A stretch of 64,000 nucleotides of DNA, taken from Schistocerca nitens (taxonomy: Eukaryota > Arthropoda > Insecta > Orthoptera > Acrididae). The stretch is from NCBI RefSeq assembly GCF_023898315.1, contig NC_064621.1:539421383-539485382 (forward strand), written 5' to 3'. Both the position numbers and the translations under genes were made by a program. The notes beneath the pieces were generated by a model. That model ran no database searches. It worked only from the letters and a program-made list of their open reading frames with translations, and had not been told where the DNA came from. This document shows, in pieces, positions 22,113-33,865 of the stretch (positions within the stretch are counted from its first letter, which is position 1; each line of letters begins with the position of its first letter).

Positions 22113-25100
22113 ATGGCTCCCATTATACAGTGGAACATGAATGGATTCCGGGCACATGTGGAGGAACTGAACCTCCTAGCACGGCAACGCCCCCTGTTCT
22201 TTTGTTTACAGGAAACGCATTTCAAACCATCTGATGCTCCTGTACTAAGGGGCTATACGTTATATCGCCGAGATGACCTGACTGAAGAAAGGGCCAAAGG
22301 CGGAGTCGCCGTGGTTGTCAATAATGACCACCACTCCTCTGCTCTCCCCCTGGATACTGACCTGCAAGCAGTTGCAGTTGAAATTTATTCCCGTCGGAGG
22401 CTTACCGTTTGCTCCCTTTATTTATTCCCTCTGGATGCAATGACCTTAGACGCTCTCACAGATCTTATCAACCAACTCCCCCGCCCGTTTCTCCTCCTGG
22501 GAGACTTCAATGCCCATCATGTCCTGTGGGGCTCCACTTCTCTTTGCGCTCGAGGTCGCATTTTGGAGAGCCTCCTAACATCTCAAGTGTTGTGCATCCT
22601 CAACACAGGTACTCCGACTCATTTCTCTAGTGCTACAGGGTCATTCTCAGCCATTGACCTATCTTTCTGCTCTCCAACCCTCACCGTCTCTGTTCACTGG
22701 GAGGTCATTGACGACCTTCATTCCAGCGATCACTTCCCTATCCGCATTCATCTCCTGGATGGTGTATTGCTGGAGCTGCGGCCACCATCGTGGATGATTG
22801 GCAGGGCTAACTGGCCACTGTTCACTCGGTTGGCTGTCTTTGACCGCCACAACAGCGTACAGGAATGGGTGGATCACATCACGCTTGTGATCCATCATGC
22901 TGCTGACCTGTCCATACTACAGTCTTCTGGCACTCTTAAGTTGCGCCTTGTGCCTTGGTGGACAGAAGAGTGCCGTTCAGCCATCCAGGACAGGCGTGCG
23001 GCTCTTCACCGATTTAAATGCCACCCAACAGCGGTCAATCTTACTGCCTTTCGTATCGCGAGAGCCAGGGCACGCCGTGTCATTAAAGAGAGCAAGAAAA
23101 GGTCATGGCAGGAGTTTCTGGACTCCATCAACCGTTCCACTTGTTCCACAAAAGTATGGGAAGCCATCCAGAGGATTTCCGGTAAACGCAGCCATTTACC
23201 AATAGCTGCAGTCCTGAACCAGGGATGCCTCCAAACGACACCCAGAGCCATCGCTCAGTCGCTGGCAGAGCATATTGCACAAATTACTGCCACTGCAACC
23301 CAGGATCCAGCGTTTCGTCGCTACCATGCGACTGTCGAAAGAGCGAACTTGGACTTTCGGTCGAACAGTTCTGAGGCCTACAACTCCCCTTTCTCCATGT
23401 GGGAACTTGAATCGGCTCTTACTGAGACTTCTGACACTGCACCAGGTTACGACCGCATCCGGTACTCCACGCTTCGACATCTGCCAGCGGCGTCAAAGGA
23501 AATCCTCCTCGAATGTTTTAATCTCATATGGCAGACAGGAGTGTTCCCCACCTCATGGAGGGAGGCAATCCTCATCCCTCTCCTCAAACCAGGAAAGGAC
23601 CGCACATGTCCCAGTAGTTATCGTAGTATCGTCTTGACAAGCTGTGTCGGAAAGACCCTGGAACGGATGGTTAACCGTCGTCTGGTCTGGCTGCTAGAGA
23701 CCAGACAGCTCCTTAGCCGCTTTCAGTGTGGATTCCGAAAATTTCGGTCCACAGTCGACAACCTGACACTCCTCGAGGTGGCTATTCAGCAGGCTTTCCT
23801 CCGTCAGCATCACTGTATCGGTCTCTTCTTTGATATCAGTAAGGCATATGATACTACTTGAAGACACTGTATTCTTGCACAACTGCATCAATGGGGCTTT
23901 CGTGACCGCCTCCCCATTTTCATTCGGTCATTCCTGTCTCAGCGGTTTTTTCGGACCCGCGTTGGTAACACACTGTCTGATCGCTTTGAGCAAGAGAACG
24001 GTGTCCCCCAGGGCAGTGTTTTAAGCGTTACCCTCTTTGCCATAGCCATCAACAGTATAACGTCTACAGTGAGGAGTCCAGTACAGTGCTCCTTGTTTGT
24101 GGACGACTTTGCTGTTTTCTGTTTCTCCTCTAGTGTTGCAACCGCGAGCCGTCAATTGCAGCTAACAGTGCGGTGGTTAGAGGAGTGGGCTGCAAAGACG
24201 GGTTTTCGGTTTTCTGCCGATAAGTGTGTTTACATTCATTTTAATCATTCTCGTCGTCTTTTTACTTTGCCTGCCTTGCATATGGGGGATACTGTCCTAC
24301 ATTTTAGAGACAGTGGGGTTTCTGGGCCTAATTTTTGACTCCAGGTTGTCATGGCTGCCACACCTACGTGACTTGAAAGCCAGAACGCTGAAGGCACTGA
24401 ACATCCTCAAGTGCCTCAGCCACAGGTCTTGGGGAGCGGACAGGGCGCGTCTCCTTCAGTTTTATCGAGCTTTTGTGCGTTCACGGCTGGACTATGGGTG
24501 CACAGTATATGGGTCAGCGAGGCCGTCTTATTTGCGGATCCTTGACGCTGTTCACCATGCTGGGATTCGACTGGCCACGGGTGCTTATCGGACCAGTCCC
24601 GTACCCAGCCTCTGTGCTGAGGCTGGCGAACCGCCACTTACCATCCGGCGGCAGCTCCTGCTGGTGCGCCAGGCATGTAAGTTTCTTGCAGCTCCCAGCT
24701 CACCTGCTCACCATCTTGTTGCCCATCCACCTCTGGACCGCCTTTTTTCCCACCGTCCCCGGGCTACGTTGCCGTTTGGGATCCGTGTGCAACGTGTGCT
24801 AGAGTCCCTCGGTGTGGAGTCTGTACAACCCCAACTCCTGGGTTTTAACCGCCTGCCACCCTGGTTGCTGAAGAGGCCCGGAGTGGTTTTAGCTTTATTG
24901 CAGTACAAGAGAGATTGCACTCCTGCCACTGTTTTTAATGCAGCATTTTCTGCCATTTTATCCGAGCACCACGACTATGTAGCTGTTTTTACGGATGGAT
25001 CGAAACAACGGGATTCCGTTGGTTGCTCAGTTGTTTTTACGGATCGTGTCCTCAAGGTCCGACTGCCTCAGACTTTTACTGTCTTTGATGCAGAATTGTC

Positions 25101-25593
25101 TGCGATCTTGCGGGCACTGGAGCAGATGAGGCTTTCTTCCTCTCCTAAATTTCTTGTCTGTTCCTATTCACTCAGTGCCCTTCACTCATTGCAATGTTTG
25201 TATCCGGCAGACAAAATAGTCCAGACCATCCAGGATGCCCTCCTCCGACTACAGTGACTGGGGAAGGTTGTAGCTTTCTGCTGGATTCCGGGGCATGTCT
25301 GCATTGCTGGGAATGAAAGGGCAGATCTTGCAGCCAAGGAGGTGTGTCTCGATCCACAAGTATCTCAGTGTGCTAACCCCTTGCACGCACTCACCTCGCT
25401 GTTGAGCTCACGAGTCATGCATTGGTGGGAGGATGAGTGGCTGGAAGTGACCGACAATAAGCTCCTCACGCGGCTTCGAATAGGCCGCAGCCCTATGACG
25501 CATGGCTTCCTGCTCCGGCGGGAAGACCCTCCAGTGTGTGGTGCTTGTGGCGTAAGTTCTGTGCCAAGTCAAATGTTTTTACAAAGATTTTAG
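22113..25593 (+). pseudogene. I-clade LINE ORF2: endonuclease, reverse transcriptase and RNase H, disrupted
   Basis: The frame opens at ATG 22113, directly after TGATAG of ORF1. Residues 1-230 are an apurinic-type endonuclease: QWNMNGFRAH, CLQETHF, LLGDFNAHH, SSDHFPI. Reverse transcriptase follows: PLLKPGKDRTCPSSYRSI, RFQCGFRKFRSTVDN, GLFFDISKAYDTT, then an in-frame TGA at 23859-23861 and, further on, FVDDFAVF near 24097-24120 (FVDD instead of the common FADD). A frameshift lies near 24330. RNase H is recognisable as FTDGSKQRDSVGCSVV near 24988-25035, with DAELSAI, but the block normally SDSLSAL reads SYSLSAL, losing a catalytic Asp. A TGA at 25255-25257 interrupts before IPGHVCIAGNERADLAA. 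Confidence 0.88.
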
Positions 25594-25849
25594 GGAGAGC
25601 ATTTTAATTTGCTCACTGTGTGACAGCTCGCCCATATTTTATGTAAGTGGCCAGCGAATGACAATTTTGTGTGGCATTCTTGTTGCTATGTTTCCCCTTT
25701 CCTTCAGTTTTACTTTCTTATTTGGTATTTTCCTTCTTTTCCTGCTTTCTTTGAGTGTGTTTTACAGTTTTATTAGGTCTCTCCACATTCATTCCTTTTA
25801 ATGTGCGTCATGGCGCTGATGACCTCGATGTTGAGCGCCCATAAGCCCC

Positions 25850-25850
<1 letters not shown>

Positions 25851-25906
<56 letters not shown>
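25851..25906. repeat. (CA)n microsatellite, 3' tail of I-clade LINE
   Basis: About 28 CA units directly before the 3' target duplication, so it is the element's tail, probably expanded after insertion. Confidence 0.92.
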
Positions 25907-25908
<2 letters not shown>

Positions 25909-26074
25909 CCCTTATCTAGCTGGCATTTGCCACGAATCTCTCGCCCATTGCAAAGTCCCAAGTGACTAGAAAAAAGTGCAGGTGACACCTGTACACAATA
26001 AGGGCAAAAATTACAGACCTAAATCCCTGACATCGGTTTTGCAGTAGAATTCTTGAATATATTTTCAGTTCATA

Positions 26075-26851
26075 TACAGGGTGTTACAAAAAGGTACTGC
26101 CAAACTTTCAGGAAACATTCCTCACACAGAAATAAAGAAAAGATGTTATGTGGACATGTGTCCGGAAACACTTAATTTCCATGTTAGAGCTCATTTTAGT
26201 TTCGTCAGTATGTACAGTACTTCCTCGATTCACCGCCATGATTTCATACGGGATACTCTACCTGTACTACTAGAACATGTGCCTTTACAAGTACGACACA
26301 ACATGTGGTTCATGCATGATGGAGCTCCTGCACATTTCAGTCGAAGTGTTCGTACGCTTCTCAACAACATCTTCGGTAACCGATTGACTGGTAGAGGCGG
26401 ACCAATTCCATGGCCTCGACGCTCTCCTGACCTCAACCCTCTTGACTTTCATTTATGGAGGCATTTGAAAGCTCTTGTCTACGCAACCCCTGTACCAAAT
26501 GTAGAGACTCTTCGTGCTCGTATTGTGGACGGCTGTGATACAATATGCCATTCTGCAGGGCTGCATCAGCGCATCAGGGATTCCATGCGACGTTGGGTGG
26601 ATGCATGTATCCTCGCTAATGGAGGACATTTTGAACATTTCCTGTAACAAAGTGTTTGAAGTCACGCTGGTACGTTCTGTTGCTGTGTGTTTCCATTCCA
26701 TGATTAATGTGATTTGAAGAAAAGTAATAAAATGAGCTCTAACATGGAAAGTAAGCATTTCCGGACACATGTCCACATAACATATTTTCTTTCTTTGCGT
26801 GTGAGGAATGTTTCCTGAAAGTTTGGCCGTACCTTTTTGTAACACTCTGTA
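26075..26851 (+). mobile_element. Internally deleted mariner-like element with ~125-base inverted repeats
   Basis: Ends read TACAGGGTGTTACAAAAAGG and the complement at 26832-26851; the inverted match continues to about 26203 on the left and 26722 on the right with few mismatches. TA duplications at 26073-26074 and 26852-26853. The open frame ending at 26647 keeps only the C-terminal half of a DDE transposase: FMHDGAPAHFSRSVR, WPRRSPDLNPLDFHLW and the tail ILANGGHFEHFL. The N-terminal DNA-binding part and the first catalytic Asp are deleted, so it could move only in trans. It sits inside the Jockey/CR1-type LINE. Confidence 0.88.
26084..26647 (+). pseudogene. Truncated mariner/Tc1-like transposase (C-terminal half)
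   Basis: Transposases of this superfamily cut and paste DNA at TA sites using a DDE/DDD triad. Here HDGAPAH carries the second Asp and SPDLNPLDF the third; the spacing between them (about 34 residues) suits the DD34D group. The first part of the frame is terminal-repeat sequence read through, not protein-coding ancestry. The start ATG at 26081 is therefore not meaningful. Confidence 0.8.
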
Positions 26852-27074
26852 TAATAAATTTTCTTGAGACAGAGAAGGTTATGTCCACAAATCAGCAAGG
26901 TTTTGGAAGTCATTGCTCATGCAAAACTCACCTTGCGCTTTTCTCATATGATGCATTGCAGACTATGGAAGAAGGGCGGATTCCATATTTCTAGATTTCC
27001 AGAAAGCATTCGACAGAGTATCCCAATGCAGACTTTTAACAAAGGTACAAGTGTATAGAACAGGTTCCCAGTTA

Positions 27075-28337
27075 CCGTATTTACTCGAATCTAAGCCGCA
27101 CTCGAATCTAAGCCGCACCTGAAAAATGAGACTCGAAATAAAGGAAAAAAAAAATTCCCGAATCTAAGCCGCACCTGAAATTTGAGACTCGAAATTCAAA
27201 GGGAGAGAAAAGTTTAAGGCCGCACCTCCAAATCGAAACAAAGTTGGTCCATTGTAATATGAGACACAATTTAGGTCGAATGAAAGACGATACAGCTACA
27301 GTAGTTTGGTTCGTGTCGTAAGCTTAGCAGTTAAGCTTTACCACGTAGCCATTGCTATGCGTCAGGCGCTCCGTCCGTATTTATACGGGTACCCTTCCTT
27401 TTTCACGTGCTTCGTCTGGTTTGAATCGATTGCTTATTTTGCTTTGATCTGATAAGTGCCGTTTTCTTTGTTATAGGTGTTTACGTCACTCTAAGCTGAA
27501 AATGCATTACTGTACTGTGTAATGCATTGTTTGTCGCATTTTGATAGTGCGTGTTTACGGCCTGTCGCCGCTCGCGGCATGACTTGCTTTTGTGCGCGCT
27601 ACCACCGCTTAAAAAAAAAAGAGGAATCGTCTCATTAGCGAAACAATGGCAAGAGACTGCTATTTGTTGTTACTTACACTGCTGCTTTCTTTGATAATGA
27701 TCAACAAGAACCAAATGCGTATGATAGAACATGCGTATGATAGAACATGTTCTGAACGAGAGTTTTGCGAAAATTTTCCTCCGTTTGAAAATCTTTGCGG
27801 CCGCTTCTTTAGTACATCAAATTCTGCACAGAAATTAGTCATCTTACATTTAAAATCTAGTCAGTTGCCATGCTTCATTTCTGACTGTATCACTATTAGG
27901 CATAAGAATAATACGAATATAAACATGACACGATACGTATATTCTTCCGCGTTTGCTGTTGTCTCACTCTAGTTTCGTAGTTTATTACGCAGACAGGATT
28001 TAAATGAGATAGCAGCAAACACGAAAGAATACATGGCAAAATGTTTATATTCGTATTATTCTTATGGTGAAGAGAATACTGCATGTGATTCACATTTCAT
28101 CAGGTTCCTATTAGCAACCATCTCTTCTCACAGGTAGGAAAAAACTCGGAACGTAGAGTTGGCCATATTGACAAACATCCCTAACAGTCTTGCCAGTCGG
28201 ATTTTCGTAGTACATTGAAATTCTGCTACATTCGAAGATGAGCAATACGGAATTTGTATTTACTTCGTTGGATAATGTATGAAAATGCAGTGGTCGAAAC
28301 TCGGGGCGGAGAAAAAAAAAAAAAAGCTCGTCTTCTA

Positions 28338-28375
<38 letters not shown>

Positions 28376-28578
28376 TTTTGGCGCCAGTATTTATCTTTGT
28401 GCCCACAAAGCACGCTTGTGTAGCGCTACATATATTCGACGGCAGAAGTTAGTTGTGGCGGCACCTATCAACATTTTTCAGAACTTCCGCTTGCTTTGCA
28501 CTCGATTCTAAGCCGCAGGTGGTTTTTTGGATTACAAAAACCGGAAAAAAAGTGCAGCTTAGATTCGAGTAAATACGG
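27075..28578. mobile_element. Non-autonomous TA-flanked foldback DNA transposon
   Basis: Terminal inverted repeat CCGTATTTACTCGAATCTAA continuing GCCGCAC on the left; the right end at 28551-28578 is its complement with one change. TA duplications at 27073-27074 and 28579-28580 place it in the Tc1/mariner/pogo range. Subterminal copies of CGAATCTAAGCCGCACCTGA occur in tandem at about 27106-27178. The middle has a separate palindrome: ATAAGAATAATACGAATATA near 27902 is repeated inverted at about 28046-28065. Poly-A/poly-T stretches pair near 28308 and 28341. No transposase is seen; the 108-codon frame at 27646 matches nothing. Confidence 0.85.
28341..28369. repeat. T homopolymer
   Basis: About 29 T residues inside the foldback transposon, with an A run of about 15 just upstream at 28311-28325; together they can form a hairpin. 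Confidence 0.85.
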
Positions 28579-29505
28579 TATGTGAGTGGCTTGAACACTT
28601 CTAAAGTAATAGAACCCAGTATGTTGTCCTTGACAGCGAGTATTCATCAGGAACAAAGGAGTCGTCAGGAGTGCCCCAGGATAGTGTGATAGGACCATTG
28701 TTATTTACTATATACACAAATGATCTGGCAGGCAGGATGAGCAGCACTCTGCAGTTGTATGCCGAAGATGATGTGGTGTATGAGAAGGTGTCAAAGTTGA
28801 GTGACTGTATTACGATACAAGATGACATACACAAAATTACTAGTTGGTGTGATGAATGGCAACTAGCTATGAATGTGCAAAAATATAATTTAATGCAGAT
28901 GAGTAGGAAAAAGAAACTTGGAATGTTTGTATACAGTGTTAGTGGTGTCCTGCTAGACACAGTTACATTATTTAAATGTCTGGGTATAATTATGCAAAGC
29001 AATGTAAAACAAAAGGAGAATGTGAGGATTGTGGTAGGGAAAGTGAACGGTCGACTTAAGTTTACTGGCACGATTTTGGGAAAGTGTGGTTCATCTCTAA
29101 AGGATGCCACATATGGACATTAGAGTGATCTATTCTTGAGTACTGCTTGACTGTTTGGTATCCATACCAGGTCAGATTAAAGGAAGACATCAAAGCAGTT
29201 CGGAGATGCTTCAGGAACTCAAATGGTTATCCCTGGAAGGAAGACGGCATTTTCAGAAAAAATTTAGAGAACCGTCATTTGAAGCTGCTGCAGAAAGATC
29301 CTACTGCCACTAACATACATTTAACATACGAACCACTAATACAAGATATGAGAAATTAGACCTCATACAGAGGCACATGGACAGTTGTTTTTCCTTGCTC
29401 TATTTTCAAGTAGAACAGGCTACGAAATGACTAGTAGTGCTACAGGGTATCTTCTGCCATACACCGTATGGTGGCTAGCAGAGTTTTTATGTAGATGCTT
29501 CCCTT

Positions 29506-30462
29506 ATCCTTTCAGCATCTGAATTTATTTGACTAACTTTGATGTAATCACAGGCAGCCACCAAGTAACAGGATAAGTAAAAAATTACAGAAATAAATAA
29601 TATTTCATAGAACACAGACTATCCTAGCTTTCTGAAGTATTAGTTCCTTTCATGAGGAGGAGAGAATGATAGGTTGGGGAAGGTTAAAAAAGGAGGGCAA
29701 GTTGCAGACCCCAATATGAGAGCAACCCACCTGTTGGAGACAACATGTGAAATGTTTTTTGTTTGATTAATATAAGCATGTGCATGTACCAAAATACGAA
29801 TTGAAAAATATAAATGAGAACAATATATCATAAATGCCATGTTCATCACTGTGAAAAATGAAAAATAATTAGAACTTGCTACTACTGTGTCAAGAATAAT
29901 GATTCACAGTGGTGTATGTAAACAAACTGTAGTCCAGTAGATAATTTGAGAAACTTAAACTCATATACTTATTTCTTCAATGTAAATATTATAGCATAAA
30001 AAATACATGAAATTAAGACCACTATCTACCATGTAATCTGATTGGTCACTGTATTTGCAAACAACAGCATGGCCACAATGAACCAAAGTTTTCTCTTCCT
30101 CCACATACAAGTGAACAGCAGGTGAGAATGAAGACACAATAATAAAAACAATCCACGTACTGATACAAGTAGTTGCTGACAATAAGTTGAACACAATATG
30201 AAAGAGGGTTCTGGTATATGGCGTGGCAGATGGCATGTTGTACGCACAAGTCCTGTGGTCTACCACAGGCAGCCTCTGGTGACTGGCCTGTGCAGATGCC
30301 ATTGGTGGAGTATTAAGAGTGTAGTGCACTGGCCTTCTATTGCCACAGCACATATCTTAGTATTATGTACAACATTATAGCAGTAACAACTATGCTCACT
30401 GTAGTTTCATACTATAAACGTATTTCATAAACCTAATTGTAAAAACCTGAGAAAGTGGGCCA

Positions 30463-30465
<3 letters not shown>
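29506..30465. other. Unassigned HELQ intron sequence
   Basis: No recognised element. Open frames here are short and unsupported. Confidence 0.5.

Positions 30466-30517
<52 letters not shown>
30466..30517. repeat. (CT)n microsatellite
   Basis: About 26 uninterrupted CT units. Confidence 0.93.
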
Positions 30518-30520
<3 letters not shown>

Positions 30521-33316
30521 CAGCACTGTGCCAATGGCCCTGCCACAACAGTAACACCAGTTCTCGTCAGGTCACCAAAGTTAAGTGCTGTCAGACTTGG
30601 CCACTCTAAAACACTTGCAGGTACTAGCATGCTTGGCACTTTCTCATCATCACACACAAACTGTTTGAATTATGTAGGTTCCTCTTGTGGTAGGTTATGG
30701 GAAGATGGTGGCATCTTCTCGCAGCAGTTCTAAAAAAGGAGTATGTTGAATCTAGATCGGAGTGATGGTTTCACTGTGTCATTGTAAGGTATTATGCTTT
30801 CATCAAGCAAGCCTGGGTTGATCATCAAGCAAGCCTGGGTTGATTAGTTGTGCAAGGGTATTGCCCACATTGCAACGAGAAGGGCAGCAGGTAACAGAAT
30901 CAGCTGCCGTACCAGCTCTAATGTAACTATGACCTTGGAAGTTTGCATGAATCCCCTCCTGTTACCAAAAGTTTGGTATAAACAAAAGGAGGTTAACAGA
31001 TGGGGGTCTCAAATCTAAGATGTTGATGCTGTTCAAGAAAACTGCAGTGATTTGTTCTTTTGATATCATACACGCAGTGCTCGCACACATAGCAATCTAT
31101 TGAAATGATCATGTGTAGACAATGTCTTGGTCCTCCTTCAAAGTATATGCCAAAAAAAGTTAATGCAGTACATGAATACACACCACATGGAAAATACACT
31201 GGCACCTTAACTCTATCCAGATTCAATGTGCTTGGGTTGTTAATGTCAGTGAGAGCAGTCTCAGCCAGTCTACGATATGTAAATTAACACTGTAATGTGA
31301 TGCTTTTGTTTTGTTTTTATCAACTTGTTAACAGCGTGCAGTAATTCATCAAACATTTGCAATTATCTTTCCGTGCAATATTTCACAGCAGATGTTCCTT
31401 CATATCAGTGATCAAGGCCTTTCAGTTTCAGTTGTAATGCGAGAGACTTTTCATCATTCCTCCATTTGATTCATAATGATTGAGTGACAATAGTTCGTCT
31501 TTGATGCTCCAATGTTTTCTGTTACACCAATATTTGTGATAGAATGTGTTCTCAAGCTCATCAAACAGGGCATATTGATTGATAATGCAATTTCCCAACA
31601 TCACACTTGTCTGCCATTTACACATATCAACTTTTTAGGCTTCACACACAATACATAAAAAGACAATTCTGAACTGCTTCATGGAATCAAGTGGGTGAAA
31701 ACGTTTACATGGGTGGAATTCTTTAAACTGACTTTTACGCATAAGATCGTCCCTAACAATGTTTGTACAGCAATTCCTACTGTGGTTGTCTTTCATTACA
31801 GCACTAACTTCGTTTAATACTAAACCTGTATCAGCAGGTGAGCTGCATGTTTTTATCTCTTTGAAAGAATTATGTAACATTATCAAATTCCTTGATGTTT
31901 TTCTCTAAATTAGAATGCTGTTGCTGCACACTGGTCACATTCATCTCAATCTGCTGATAAAAATCATCGTACTTAAATCTTGCATTTGAACTCCTTTTAC
32001 AATGGAGCAGGTCTGGCCAAGATTTACACTCCTGGAGCATGCTCGCACTTTGCGAGTGCAGCGGAGTCTGCTCAGCCAAGCAGGTGTGTGCATGAGATAG
32101 CTGTATGCTGAAGGCTGTATATGCAGGAAACTCAGGGAGACGTGTTTGCAAAACTGTGTCACTACTTCTGAAAGGCGATTGTTGCACCATACATTTATAA
32201 GGAGATTTTATCACTAATGTTTATGTTCTAGTTTTTATTTTTCCACCAAAGCAATAACTTTACTACTTAGTGCAATAAGTATATTAGAAAGTGCTAATAC
32301 CTGTTAAACCTGAAAGTTAGCAGGATTTTCTCAATTAAAAAAGTTTGCACACATGTTGCACCAAACATTGAAATAACTTTAGCAACTTGCCTGTGCAGTT
32401 GAGGATATTGCTGTTGTGGTAACTTTATAGATTCCTGGACTGGATGAATTGCGTGTTAAATCAGATGCTACACTGTACGTCTGTCACTTAAAGTTGAGGT
32501 AATGAAAAGGTACCTCATCAGCTAAAAGCAAGAACAGTTTGATACATGCAAAGTCTTGGAATATCTTTGAGGACTAATGATGAAATATTTCAATTATTGA
32601 AACACAGTGAGTCACATCCGGCCCACAGATGACTGCTTTGAGTTTCGAGAAATGCTTCAGTTCATGAATTGAAAGGTGATTTTTCCGTGGAATTGATTTT
32701 TGTTTGATAACATCAATCTTCTCTGCCAGGTGTGTTACCAATGATTCTTCCCTTGCATTAAAAGACATAATGAAATTAAACAATAGATTTGTAGACCATA
32801 AGATTTTGTCAGTGCTCTACTGTATTCACCCTTACCTCAGTTTTTTCCCTAATGGTCACCTTAAGTTCAGCCGCCATTCACTTTTGTTCATCAGAAGAAA
32901 AAGTGCTTGAAACTGTCTTTGTGGTTGGTGCTGTAATGATGTTCCAGTGAATGTTTTTCCAGCTCATAATAGCATGATTGTGTATTAAGCACTTTGAACA
33001 GCTTTCAAATTATGCGAAATGTAAAGCAATTCCCGTTCAGCATTGAATGATGTGGCCTATCCACACTTTTTTTCCATCTCTTTATGGACAAGTGTGTAGA
33101 CCACCATGGTATTCCTAATACAGAATGTAAATCTAATTTAACACAATTGGTATTGTTGGCAAACCACTTCCCTCAACGGGTTCAGCTACAGCCTTCCTCT
33201 TCCTGTTCCTCCCCACCCCTTAGCCCCATTTGCTGCTGCACTTGGAGCGCTAGGCAGGAACGTGGCCAGAGCGTTTGCAGAGTGCTGTTTGGCCAGGCCT
33301 GCTCTAGAGTATGAGC
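30518..33316. other. Unassigned HELQ intron sequence with weak minus-strand open stretches
   Basis: Minus-strand frames at 31226-30993, 31625-31428, 31886-31635 and 32214-31870 all read in one direction with few stops between them, suggesting an old coding relic, but no motif is recognisable. A 20-base direct duplication (ATCATCAAGCAAGCCTGGGT-type) occurs at about 30801-30842. Confidence 0.35.
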
Positions 33317-33338
33317 CTCTTCTCTCTCTCTCTCTCTC

Positions 33339-33398
<60 letters not shown>

Positions 33399-33416
33399 TC
33401 TATCCCCCCCCCCCCT
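33317..33416. repeat. (CT)n-(CTGT)n-(CTAT)n-C run compound microsatellite
   Basis: CT units to about 33369, then CTGT and CTAT tetranucleotides to about 33402 and a C run. It lies 60 bases outside the left end of the long-TIR transposon. Confidence 0.92.
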
Positions 33417-33479
33417 CCCTGTTGCTCATTCCTTTGTTTCCTTCTCTCATTACCTGACTTCCTTGTGTAATTTCTGCCT

Positions 33480-33865
33480 GGTGATTCCACATCAAATCAC
33501 GCAGGTCATGTTACCCATCATCTCAGATTTTCATGAAACTTCACACAATTGCTTGTACTTATAACATAAGAACTTGTACAAAATCTTTATGCTCTCAGAC
33601 TAAAACTTTCGAATTTTAAATTTATTGATATTCTGATAACTGGGCTCTGCAATAATATCAGTGGAAAATGGTACTTATCTACATAAAGGCTCATAACTCA
33701 GATGTTATGAAGCTTTCGATTTTAATTTTTTTCCTGAGTTAAGAGAAGCACATACTTCACAGACATTTAATTGTTTAAGCAGTAAAGTTAGAAAGAACAG
33801 TACAAAAAAAAAAAATGAATTAGTGTCACTTTCCAATTTCCAGAAAAAGTAGAAACACATTGAAC
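33480..33865 (+). repeat. Left long terminal inverted repeat
   Basis: Shares with the complement of 41715-42106 the strings AAAATGGTACTTAT, CATAACTCAG, ATGAAGCTTT and GCAGTAAA in the same order and spacing. A weaker direct repeat of part of this arm (AGACTTTCACGAAACTT) occurs at about 34073-34090. Confidence 0.85.

Larger units (their letters stand above)
20325..25906 (+). mobile_element. I-clade LINE, full length with 13-base duplication
   Basis: A 5.58-kb element with two ORFs and a long GC-rich 5' UTR, flanked by the duplication GCCCCTTATCTAG at 20312-20324 and 25907-25919. The 3' UTR holds GGCGCTGATGACCTCGATGT and the element ends in (AC)n. The RNase H domain downstream of reverse transcriptase places it in the I group rather than Jockey or R1 without RNase H. 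Only a handful of disabling changes are visible (stops near 20886, 23859 and 25255, a frameshift near 24330 and a changed RNase H residue), so it is a fairly recent but dead insertion. Codon use is far more GC-rich than the surroundings. Confidence 0.9.
20195..29505 (+). mobile_element. Jockey/CR1-type LINE (copy 1), host of three later insertions
   Basis: Pieces of one reverse transcriptase can be followed across the insertions: ISILGVEKQLK at 20210-20245 and KVQVTPVHNKGKNYRP at about 25975-26022 (before and after the I-clade element), TNQQGFGSHCSCKTHLALF at about 26888-26945, and SSGVPQDSVIGPLLFTIYTND around 28655-28725 (before and after the foldback element; quoted in part elsewhere), then SWCDEWQLAMNVQKY near 28845-28890. 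The 3' end near 29460-29500 (ACCGTATGGTGGCTAGCAGAG then TGTAGATG) matches the 3' end of the second copy at 45600-45640. The clade call (CR1/Daphne-like within the Jockey superfamily) is tentative. Confidence 0.8.

Noticed and set aside
25773..25988. Open frame with a Val/Cys repeat
   Set aside because: It is a translation of the (CA)n microsatellite.
27106..27240. CRISPR-like or satellite array of CGAATCTAAGCCGCAC units
   Set aside because: Only a few irregular copies, all at the end of a transposon whose terminal repeat has the same motif; they are subterminal repeats.
30433..30733. Ser/Leu- and Arg/Glu-repeat open frames on both strands
   Set aside because: They arise from the (CT)n microsatellite.
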